NCBI RefSeq assembly: GCF_902388705.1 | Contig: NZ_CABMQJ010000021.1 | Coordinates: 1 to 33,247 of the forward strand | Length of the DNA: 33,247 bases | Direction: 5' to 3' | Source: an uncultured Alistipes sp. | GTDB taxonomy: Bacteria; Bacteroidota; Bacteroidia; Bacteroidales; Rikenellaceae | Shown: positions 16,080-22,681 of the stretch, one piece after another | Position numbering within the stretch: the first letter of the stretch is position 1 | How the letters are laid out: every line of letters starts with the position of its first letter | Made by a program: the position numbers and the translations under genes | The notes under the pieces: model-generated | The model's input: only the letters and a program-made list of their open reading frames with translations | What the model was told of the DNA's origin: nothing | Database searches by the model: none

Positions 16080-16856
16080 TCAACCCTGTTTTTTGTATGC
16101 CGCGGCCATTTTATGCTCCCGGAACCGTTTCTTGAACTGCTGCCGGCGCCCGAAGAGCAGGCGGAAAAAGGTGCCCCGCAGCAGCGTGTCGTCGATGTCC
16201 CACCGCTTCGTTTCGGCGTAGCGGTCGAGTATGTAGAGGAACGCCACGGCCGGGCAGCTCAACCGCCGCAGGTTGATCATGCACTCGTCGGGCCGGAGCG
16301 GACGCGCATGGAATTTCATGCGGTTGATGTCGATCAGCTGGAAGCGGTATTCGCCCGTCGCCTCGTCGAACCGCCAGAGGATATTGGTCTGGTTGAAATC
16401 CTCGTGGCACACCCCCTTTTCGTGCAGCAATGCCGTAAACCGGGCGAATGCGTCGAGCACGGGCAGCGTGTCCGGAGCGGGAAACCGTTTGGTTACTTCC
16501 GCAAGCGGGGTGCAGTCCGATTGGCGGGATATGAAATAGGTGTCGGCGATCAGCCCCTTTTTGCGGTATTCGCTCCAAGCCGCGGGCTCGGGGGTGTCGA
16601 TGCCCAGTTCGCGCAGGCGCAGCGCGTGTTCGTAGGCCCGCTGCGCCTTGTTTTTGCGCAGGAGCGAATAGACGACGGTGTTGAATGCGTTGGGACGCTT
16701 GTAGCGCTTGACCGCATAGCGCTCGCCGGCCACGTCGAAAGCCCGTATTTGGTTGCGCCCGTCGTGCAGCACTTCGCCCGAGGCCGGGAATATCTCCGGG
16801 AGCCGTGCGGCAAAAGGCTGCAGATGCTGCAACGCGGGGTTGACCGTAAGTTTCAT
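16080..16856 (-). CDS. Lipopolysaccharide kinase (Kdo/WaaP/InaA-like) family protein
   Basis: 258 aa from the ATG at 16856. A protein-kinase-like fold is indicated by RYAVKRYK (ATP-binding Lys), the catalytic loop VCHEDFNQTNILW (H-x-D with the following Asn) and LIDINRMKF in place of the usual DFG-type motif. Relatives phosphorylate Kdo or heptose in the lipid A core at the inner face of the membrane. An upstream ATG in the same frame at 16928 would add 24 residues. It was rejected because a -7 box (TATTTTTG, minus strand 16885-16878) lies between the two starts and would give a 5' leader of about 16 nt to the shorter form. Confidence 0.82.
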   Translation of the reverse strand: MKLTVNPALQHLQPFAARLPEIFPASGEVLHDGRNQIRAFDVAGERYAVKRYKRPNAFNTVVYSLLRKNKAQRAYEHALRLRELGIDTPEPAAWSEYRKKGLIADTYFISRQSDCTPLAEVTKRFPAPDTLPVLDAFARFTALLHEKGVCHEDFNQTNILWRFDEATGEYRFQLIDINRMKFHARPLRPDECMINLRRLSCPAVAFLYILDRYAETKRWDIDDTLLRGTFFRLLFGRRQQFKKRFREHKMAAAYKKQG

Positions 16857-16877
16857 ACCTTGTATCCGATTACAGGA

Positions 16878-16885
16878 CAAAAATA
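16878..16885 (-). promoter_or_regulatory. -7 box of the LPS-kinase-like gene
   Basis: Minus-strand TATTTTTG matches TAnnTTTG, 22 nt before the chosen ATG. No TTTG is visible at -33. Confidence 0.5.
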
Positions 16886-17050
16886 CGGCAAACGACTCTT
16901 TACGGGGAGTTCGATTTGGGGGTAACATTGATAAATTCGGGAAAAAACCTTCCCGGACGATTTCCGCGCGGTGTCGTTGAGTGCCCCGGGCCTGAAAGTC
17001 ACATAACGATTGCTGATGAAGGCAGGATGTCTTGAATTAAATGCTGCTAC

Positions 17051-17362
17051 TTACTTATGCCGTTTTATGAATTGATTTATAAAAAACGCGAATACCGGAA
17101 GCGTTATGACTTCCGAGAACAGAGCGGGTAAACAAAGAAAGCCGAACATGATATCGAACTTAAATGGCCATACAGTCCAGATAAACAAGGAAAGCGCAAT
17201 CGCAACGATTAATTGAAGGGCGATTGAGATGATAGTCGTTATCAAAGCTCTTCGCCTGATAAACCAAAAGAAGATTATGGAGCCTGTCAAAAAAGTCACT
17301 GATCCAAGATACACAATCAATGCAGTTAATTCGATGAACGAAGTCGGCAATTGCTCTTCCAT
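17051..17362 (-). CDS. Small three-helix membrane protein, candidate immunity protein
   Basis: 103 aa with three hydrophobic segments at about residues 10-33, 38-62 and 70-96, and short charged ends. No family was recognised. It starts 6 nt after the stop codon of the Rhs-tip toxin-like gene on the same strand and shares its AT-rich base composition, unlike the GC-rich surroundings. A small membrane protein directly downstream of an Rhs-type effector is often its cognate immunity protein. That role is inferred from position only. No separate promoter is visible, so co-transcription with the upstream gene is likely. Confidence 0.7.
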   Translation of the reverse strand: MEEQLPTSFIELTALIVYLGSVTFLTGSIIFFWFIRRRALITTIISIALQLIVAIALSLFIWTVWPFKFDIMFGFLCLPALFSEVITLPVFAFFINQFIKRHK

Positions 17363-17368
17363 CTCGTA

Positions 17369-18055
17369 TTATTTTAATTCGGTTCGTTTTTTATCGGGGT
17401 CGTATGTGATAGACTTGAATTTCTTCTGGTATTCACCGACAATACTGTTGGGTCTGGGATCTGCGATGCTTGGAGCTTTTTCCTTGACTTGTTCGCCTTG
17501 TTTTACGACATCGGCCGCAAAAGTACCGCAGTTATTACCTGTAAGGCTATATGATTTTCTGTCTGGATTGGTGTTTTCACTTTTTTTGTCTTCAGCATAT
17601 GTTTTCATGCCTTTATAATCGTTGCTATCGATATATGCTCCATCTATGCGTCCGCTCTGGCCCGCCTTTTCAGATAATTCAGCCATGACTTTATTTAAGG
17701 ATTCCGCAGTCGGCTTACCGTCTTTGCCTATTGTGACATCGGATATTGTTATTTGGCGCACCTCACCCTTGCCTTCCTTGTCGTAACGACCATATTCATA
17801 ATATTTCGTCGTTCCGGTTATATTGTCTATCAGAAGAACTCCGGCATGTCCGAGTCCGCCAATTTTGCCAACCGGAGTTGAAATCTTGTAGTCGGGAAAA
17901 ACGACCAACACAGCATCTTTCCCATCCGGATCAATATATTTTACGGGGTTATTAAAACAAAACGCATACGGACTCACGGGATGATACGCATATGCCAAAT
18001 TTAGCAAAGATTGTGCGCTCATGCAAATCATTAAGGTCAAAAGTTTTGTTTTCAT
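17369..18055 (-). CDS. Exported Rhs-core-tip protein with candidate papain-like toxin domain
   Basis: 228 aa. Residues 1-23 look like a signal peptide. Residues 25-45 are the conserved end of an Rhs/YD-repeat core, with SPYAFCFNNPVKYIDPDG, the junction normally found just before a C-terminal toxin. The repeats themselves are missing. Residues about 48-228 form a separate domain with H70 in GLGHAGVLLI and C176 in NNCGTFAADV. A His-then-Cys order of this kind resembles permuted NlpC/P60-like or LRAT-like papain folds, which cleave peptides or acyl bonds. This assignment is tentative. The region is AT-rich and lies near tRNA-Thr. The small membrane gene that follows may give immunity. Confidence 0.75.
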   Translation of the reverse strand: MKTKLLTLMICMSAQSLLNLAYAYHPVSPYAFCFNNPVKYIDPDGKDAVLVVFPDYKISTPVGKIGGLGHAGVLLIDNITGTTKYYEYGRYDKEGKGEVRQITISDVTIGKDGKPTAESLNKVMAELSEKAGQSGRIDGAYIDSNDYKGMKTYAEDKKSENTNPDRKSYSLTGNNCGTFAADVVKQGEQVKEKAPSIADPRPNSIVGEYQKKFKSITYDPDKKRTELK

Positions 18056-18537
18056 TGCGTTTGTTTGAAGTGGTTAATTGTTTTTATTTGGATTCATTCC
18101 AGCTGCCCTATTGACTGAATAAAAAATTAAGGCTGCACTGTCCTTTGTTACATTGAATTATCGTATGCGATTTGTTAATCATAAGCAGGGGAATTTGTTT
18201 AACCAAAGTTAAATATTATAACTTTAAGAGTTGCAGAAGAGCGACCTTTCAACGCGTGTGCAATATACTGGTTATCAGTGTGTATAATCAGAAAAAATCG
18301 TATCGGTTACTTTCATCGCGGAGTTTGGTGGAAACCATTGTTGAAGGTTGTTTCTTTATGGGAAAGACCTTGTATGCATGAGTACGGGAACGACCGAGAA
18401 TCCAAGATGTAGAAAAGCGCTTTGAGGATTTACCGGATAATGTGTAGCAGTAACGCCTGAATTAGAGTGCAGATTCAGGGTACAACATCGTGCCGTAAAC
18501 CAACCTCTCCAGCTTTTTCCCTTTGCAAAACGGCACG
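18056..18537. other. AT-rich intergenic region, no convincing gene
   Basis: Between the Rhs-tip gene and the tRNA terminator no gene could be supported. A plus-strand frame at 18172-18381 has no recognisable features. Another stop-free frame (18203-18409) contains RKNRIGYFHRGVWWKPLL but no early start codon and may be a decayed gene fragment. The base composition matches the adjacent foreign-looking pair. Confidence 0.4.
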
Positions 18538-18569
18538 AAAAAAGAGGTTGCCTGAATTTGCAACCTCTT
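18538..18569 (-). terminator. Intrinsic terminator of tRNA-Thr
   Basis: On the minus strand GCAACCTCTT and AAGAGGTTGC (18560-18569 with 18542-18551) form a perfect 10-bp stem with an 8-nt loop, followed by TTTT, 10 nt after the tRNA 3' end. Confidence 0.85.
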
Positions 18570-18578
18570 GAATTCCAG

Positions 18579-18650
<72 letters not shown>

Positions 18651-18672
18651 AGCATCTCGCGTTGGAGTGGTG

Positions 18673-18704
18673 CAAAAGTACATAAGAAAAATGAAAAGAC
18701 CAAA
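18673..18704 (-). promoter_or_regulatory. Promoter of tRNA-Thr
   Basis: Minus-strand TTTG (18704-18701), a 20-nt spacer and TACTTTTG (18680-18673) match the Bacteroidetes consensus exactly. The mature tRNA starts 22 nt downstream. Confidence 0.8.
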
Positions 18705-18705
18705 A

Positions 18706-18746
18706 AATTGTGCGATTTTCACAATTATTTTCTATCTTTACTTTTG
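18706..18746 (+). promoter_or_regulatory. Promoter region and inverted repeat before the threonine dehydrogenase gene
   Basis: TACTTTTG at 18739-18746 matches TAnnTTTG; an overlapping TATCTTTA at 18733-18740 is a weaker alternative. Upstream, AATTGTG (18706-18712) and CACAATT (18720-18726) form a perfect 7-bp inverted repeat with a 7-nt spacer, a candidate operator over the -33 region. Confidence 0.5.
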
Positions 18747-18764
18747 AATTATAACCCTATGCAC

Positions 18765-19715
18765 ATGAAACGTATATTAATAGTAGGCGCCGGGGGGCAG
18801 ATTGGTTCGGAGCTGACAGTTTACCTCCGTAAAATTTACGGCGACCACAAAGTCGTGGCTACCGACATGCGCGAGTGCCGCGCGTTGGGCGAAGCCGGGC
18901 CTTTCGAGGTGCTCAACGCACTCGATGCGACGGCTATGGCCTCGGTCGTGGCGCGTTACCGCATCGACACCATCTTCAATCTGGTGGCCCTGTTGTCGGC
19001 CGTCGGGGAGCGAAACCCCCAGATGGCGTGGAACGTCAATATGGGGGCGCTGAACAACTCGCTCGAAGTGGCCCGCCAGCATCACTGCGCGCTCTTCACG
19101 CCCAGTTCGATTGGCGCTTTCGGCCCCTCTTCGCCCAAGGACAAAACCCCGCAGGACACGATTATGCAGCCCACGACCATCTACGGCATCTGCAAGGTCA
19201 CGGGCGAAATGCTCGGCAACTACTACCACCATAAATACGGCGTCGACACCCGTTCGGTGCGTTTCCCGGGCATCATCTCGAACGTCACGCTGCCGGGCGG
19301 CGGCACGACGGACTATGCGGTCGAGATTTATTACGAGGCCGTAAAATCGGGTAAATTCACCTGCCCCGTGCCTTCGGACGTCTATATGGACATGATTTAC
19401 ATGCCCGACGCGCTGCGCGCCTGCGTCGAACTGATGGAAGCCGACCCCACGAAACTCCTGCACCGCAACAGTTTCAACATCGCGTCGATGAGCTTCACGC
19501 CGGAGATTATCTGCGCCGAAATCAAAAAGCGGATGCCCGGCTTCACGATGGATTACGACGTCGATCCCGTCAAAAAGGAGATTGCCGAAAGCTGGCCCAA
19601 TTCGCTCGACGACACCTGCGCCCGTGAGGAGTGGGGGTGGAAACCCGAGTGGGATCTTTCGCGCATGACGGACGATATGCTGGAGCATATCCGTGCCAAA
19701 GTAGCCGTGCATTGA
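18765..19715 (+). CDS. L-threonine 3-dehydrogenase-like NAD-dependent epimerase/dehydratase family protein
   Basis: 316 aa short-chain dehydrogenase of the extended (epimerase-like) type. The Rossmann motif IVGAGGQIGSELTVYL is at the N-terminus, and the catalytic pair Y140 and K144 lies in YGICKVTGE. VALLSAVGERNPQMAW and GGGTTDYAVEIYYEA are characteristic of the UDP-glucose-epimerase-like threonine dehydrogenases. These oxidise L-threonine to 2-amino-3-ketobutyrate with NAD in the cytoplasm. The chosen ATG begins MKRILIVGA; an ATG two codons earlier (18759) is equally possible, and the more upstream 18708 start is excluded because the -7 box lies downstream of it. The gene is divergent from tRNA-Thr, whose promoter is within 60 bp. 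Confidence 0.9.
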   Translation: MKRILIVGAGGQIGSELTVYLRKIYGDHKVVATDMRECRALGEAGPFEVLNALDATAMASVVARYRIDTIFNLVALLSAVGERNPQMAWNVNMGALNNSLEVARQHHCALFTPSSIGAFGPSSPKDKTPQDTIMQPTTIYGICKVTGEMLGNYYHHKYGVDTRSVRFPGIISNVTLPGGGTTDYAVEIYYEAVKSGKFTCPVPSDVYMDMIYMPDALRACVELMEADPTKLLHRNSFNIASMSFTPEIICAEIKKRMPGFTMDYDVDPVKKEIAESWPNSLDDTCAREEWGWKPEWDLSRMTDDMLEHIRAKVAVH

Positions 19716-19742
19716 GTCCGGCGAACGGCGTCGTCGATAACC

Positions 19743-20076
19743 CGAGTCGTCGAAGCCGCGTCCAGCTGGGACGGCGCGCAGCTTCCTGCTATCCGCAGGG
19801 TGCGCCGCGGGCGGTGATACTTCGTGCGACGATGCCGCCGCACACCACGCTGGCGATGCATACGCACGCCCTGGTCGATGCGGGCGTTATCCTGCGGGCG
19901 AGCTGATTGTCATTGCCCAAACCGGTGCGGAAAAGACATTTCGGGCCGGGGCGGATGTCGAGTAACTGGTCGGTGCGCGCCATTACGGCGGGAGCCGGGG
20001 CGACGGGGAGTCGGAACCGGTGGTGTTCTATGCAGGGGCGGAGGGAATGCCGCTCTCGGAAAATGTTGAAGAATAA
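19743..20076 (+). pseudogene. Decayed cupin-domain protein gene
   Basis: Pieces of one cupin protein can be read in successive frames. RVVEAASSWDGAQLPA (from 19743) is followed after one missing base by YPQGAPRAVILRATMPPHTT and the metal-site-like LAMHTHALVDAGVILR. After another shift come GELIVIAQTGAEKTFRAGADVE, a TAA stop, then LVGARHYGG and EPVVFYAGAEGMPLSENVEE to the TAA at 20074-20076. At least two frameshifts and one in-frame stop make an intact product impossible. The order of motifs is that of small single-domain cupins. It lies between the threonine dehydrogenase and hydrolase genes on the same strand. Confidence 0.82.
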
Positions 20077-20092
20077 CTAAAAGTTATGGACG

Positions 20093-21052
20093 ATGAAGCG
20101 GATTATCCGGTTTACTGCCCTTTTTATCCTGCTGCTGGTAGCTGCGGTTATCGGCGGCAGTTTTTATATGCTCGGCTTCTCGCTGCGGCCCGACGCCAAA
20201 ATGCGGGAGAAGAATGCTTCGGCGTATGAATATATGTATGCCGAATATCCTTTCCTGCGTCCGTGGGTCGACAGCCTGAATGCCGCCGGGGCGCTGCGGG
20301 ACACTACGATTACCGATTCGCAGGGGCTGCGCCTGCATGCGCTCTATGCCGCGGCTCCCGCCCCGACCGGCCGCACTGCAATCATTGTCCACGGCTATAC
20401 GGACTGCGCCGTGCGGATGCTGATGATCGGCTATCTCTACAATCACGATCTCGGCTGCAATATCCTGCTGCCCGACCTGCATTACCACGGGGCGAGCGAG
20501 GGACGGGCTATTCGCATGGGATGGCTCGACCGCCTCGACGTGCTGCGCTGGATGGAGGTTGCCGACGGAATCTTCGGCGGCAACACGCAGATGGTCGTCC
20601 ACGGCATTTCGATGGGGGCCGCCACGACGATGATGGCGGCGGGGGAGCCGCAAAAACCCTATGTGAAGTGCTTTGTCGAGGACTGCGGCTATACGAGCGT
20701 CTGGGATGAATTCTCGAACGAATTGAAAACGTCGTTCGGGCTGCCGGCTTTTCCGCTGCTGTATACGGCCAGCTGGCTCTGCGACCTGAAATACGGATGG
20801 AATTTCCGCGAGGCGTCGGCGCTCAGGCAGGTTGCCAAATGCGAATTGCCGATGCTTTTCATTCACGGCGGTGCCGACGACTATGTACCTACATGGATGG
20901 TTTACCCGCTCTACGAGGCGAAGCCGGGCCATAAGGAGTTGTGGGTCGTGCCCGGTGCGGCGCATGCCTTTTCCTACCGGGACAACCGGGAGGAGTATAC
21001 GCGGCGTGTCGGGGAGTTCGTCGGGAAATATACCGGGGAAAGCCCGGAGTAA
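20093..21052 (+). CDS. Alpha/beta hydrolase, membrane-anchored or exported
   Basis: 319 aa. A hydrophobic N-terminal segment (about residues 7-28) without a clear cleavage site suggests a membrane anchor. The hydrolase domain follows, with VHGYTDCAVRM as the oxyanion-hole region, the nucleophile S173 in HGISMGAAT, an acid at D262 or D263 in GGADDYVP and H291 in AAHAFSY. The family includes esterases, acyl hydrolases and peptidases; the substrate is unknown. It begins 16 nt after the decayed cupin gene and is followed 22 nt later by the Cys-rich gene, so the two intact genes are probably co-transcribed. The lysine-arginine-rich start MKRIIRF supports the chosen ATG. Confidence 0.88.
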   Translation: MKRIIRFTALFILLLVAAVIGGSFYMLGFSLRPDAKMREKNASAYEYMYAEYPFLRPWVDSLNAAGALRDTTITDSQGLRLHALYAAAPAPTGRTAIIVHGYTDCAVRMLMIGYLYNHDLGCNILLPDLHYHGASEGRAIRMGWLDRLDVLRWMEVADGIFGGNTQMVVHGISMGAATTMMAAGEPQKPYVKCFVEDCGYTSVWDEFSNELKTSFGLPAFPLLYTASWLCDLKYGWNFREASALRQVAKCELPMLFIHGGADDYVPTWMVYPLYEAKPGHKELWVVPGAAHAFSYRDNREEYTRRVGEFVGKYTGESPE

Positions 21053-21074
21053 ATCGAACGAAAACAGGTTTCTT

Positions 21075-21521
21075 ATGGATGATTATAATTTACAGCAGGC
21101 GCAAGCCTTCTACCGGATTCTGGAGGAGAATATCGGAAAACTCCCTGCCGACGTGCGCGGGGCCCTTTACCGGCCGGGTGCGGTCAATTGCGTGAAGGGA
21201 GCCGTCCTGGCGGAGCTGCGCCGGCAGTTCGAGGAGTGCGGCTGCGACCTCGACAGGCAGTATGCGAAATACGGCCGCTCGGAGTATTTCTTTGCGGAGG
21301 TCGTCGAGCCGGGCCGGGTCTACGAGGTCGGGTATCCCCGATGCCTCTGCCCGCAGGTCGATGCCGGGTTCGTTAATGCCCCGGGCCATTGCGAATGCTC
21401 CCGCCAGAGCATCCTCTATGTTATGAAGGAGCTGCTGCCCGGCAAGAGTATCCGGGTGGAGGAGCTTCAGACCGTGTTGTCCGGGGGTACGGAATGCCGC
21501 TTTCGGATTACCGTCGGATAG
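21075..21521 (+). CDS. Cys-rich protein of unknown function, possibly V4R-like
   Basis: 148 aa from the ATG at 21075, which directly follows the hydrolase gene; the frame is open further upstream but that part overlaps the hydrolase and was rejected. Cysteines are unusually frequent: ECGC at about residues 55-58, CLCP near 95, CECS near 112 and a final GGTECRFRI. The C-terminal layout (CECS, then a helix, then VEELQTVLSGGTECRF) resembles the end of V4R-type small-molecule or metal-binding domains, but I do not recognise the family with certainty. There is no signal peptide, so it is probably cytoplasmic. A bidirectional terminator follows at 21601. Confidence 0.75.
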   Translation: MDDYNLQQAQAFYRILEENIGKLPADVRGALYRPGAVNCVKGAVLAELRRQFEECGCDLDRQYAKYGRSEYFFAEVVEPGRVYEVGYPRCLCPQVDAGFVNAPGHCECSRQSILYVMKELLPGKSIRVEELQTVLSGGTECRFRITVG

Positions 21522-21600
21522 CATGTCCGGCACCCGGCTGTCCCCCGGCCGCATGCGGTGCGCGGGCGTCGGATGCGTGGATGGCCGCCAATCCTAATAA

Positions 21601-21630
21601 AAAATCCCGAAGCATCGGCTTCGGGATTTT
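21601..21630. terminator. Bidirectional intrinsic terminator
   Basis: A perfect 13-bp stem (21601-21613 with 21618-21630) encloses an ATCG loop. A-tract and T-tract at its two ends make it functional in both directions. It separates the plus-strand Cys-rich gene from the minus-strand sugar transporter gene that ends the ribose-type locus. Confidence 0.9.
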
Positions 21631-21653
21631 CTGTCATGGGAAATTCGATCCGC

Positions 21654-22655
21654 TCAAGCGCCTGCATAGATCAACATCCCGAGTCCGGTGAGGAACAACA
21701 GGAACATTCCCAGGTTGAGCCTGTGGGAGATTTTGGGAGCCCCTTTGAATTCTTTCCAGATCAGGATGCCCCAGAGTGCCGATACGAGTGTGGCGCCCTG
21801 TCCCAGACCGTAGGAGATTGCCGCTCCGGCTTTGCCCGAAGCGATCATGCTGAACGACTCTCCCATGCACCAGATCATTCCGCCCAGCATGCCGACCATG
21901 TGGGTTTTGAGACTGCCTTTGAAATAGTCGGCAATCCGTACGGGTGGCCCCTCTGCCGGACGTTTCATGGCGATGGTGTTGAACAGGAAATTGCTGATGA
22001 AAACCCCGACGGCGAAGATGAATACGGCCGTGTAGGGCGTCATTTTGCCGGCTGCGGGGGCGGCAAAATCGTTCAGGTCCATGGATGCGGCCACGAAGCG
22101 GTAGAAAAACGCCATGATGATGCCGGCCGCAACCGAAATGAGAATGCCTTTGGTCGTGAGCCTGCGTTTTTCGGTGCGGGCTTTCTTGTAGGCGAATCCG
22201 TTCATGACGATTGCTGCGGCGATGAGCAGCACCCCGAGGAGAATGAAAACCGGGTCGCCCTGGGCGGCGCTGAAATAATTTATCAGTACGCCCAGTACCA
22301 GTGCGAGCCCCACACCCACGGGAAAAGCTACCGACATGCCGCACAGGGCGATGGCGGCTGAGAGCAGGATGTTCGATGCGTTGAATATCACACCGCCCAT
22401 GAATGCCGAGAAGAGGTTGCCTGCGTCTGCCTGTGCCAGGTCTGCGAGGAAACTGCGTCCTTCCGTCCCGAAACTGCCCAGCGTGAAGGCCGACAGCAAG
22501 GAGAAGAGCAGCAGGCCGATGACGTAGTCCCAGTAGAAGAGTTCATAGCGCCACGTGCGGGCCGCCAGTTTCTGGGTGTTGCCCCATGATCCCCAGCACA
22601 GCATGGTGATGAAGCAGAAAACGATTGCCAGGGGATAACTTTGAACGATAAACAT
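21654..22655 (-). CDS. GRP-family sugar transporter (ribose-locus transporter-like)
   Basis: 333 aa with about ten membrane helices. The protein resembles the glucose/ribose porter (GRP) and RhaT-like families within the drug/metabolite transporter fold: an early CWGSWGNTQKL, then GVIFNASNILLSAAIALCG and SYGLGQGATLVSALWGILIWKEFKG near the end. It would carry a monosaccharide, probably ribose given the ribokinase in the same operon, through the inner membrane. It is the last gene of the susC-susD-rbsK-hydrolase-transporter series, starting 26 nt after the hydrolase stop codon. A bidirectional terminator follows 23 nt after its stop. Similar transporters end the ribose (rus) loci of Bacteroides. 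Confidence 0.88.
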   Translation of the reverse strand: MFIVQSYPLAIVFCFITMLCWGSWGNTQKLAARTWRYELFYWDYVIGLLLFSLLSAFTLGSFGTEGRSFLADLAQADAGNLFSAFMGGVIFNASNILLSAAIALCGMSVAFPVGVGLALVLGVLINYFSAAQGDPVFILLGVLLIAAAIVMNGFAYKKARTEKRRLTTKGILISVAAGIIMAFFYRFVAASMDLNDFAAPAAGKMTPYTAVFIFAVGVFISNFLFNTIAMKRPAEGPPVRIADYFKGSLKTHMVGMLGGMIWCMGESFSMIASGKAGAAISYGLGQGATLVSALWGILIWKEFKGAPKISHRLNLGMFLLFLTGLGMLIYAGA

Positions 22656-22681
22656 AATGCGTCGTATTTACAGGATTCGGA

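Noticed and set aside
16857..16928. Longer start for the LPS-kinase-like gene
   Set aside because: A -7 box lies between the two ATGs, so the longer form would start upstream of its own transcript.
18172..18381. 69-codon plus-strand frame in the AT-rich island
   Set aside because: No recognisable motif, no promoter or ribosome-binding context, and a composition typical of random sequence.
19631..19906. 91-codon plus-strand frame overlapping the end of tdh
   Set aside because: Only its second half is meaningful, and that part is a fragment of the broken cupin gene; the first half is a shadow of tdh.
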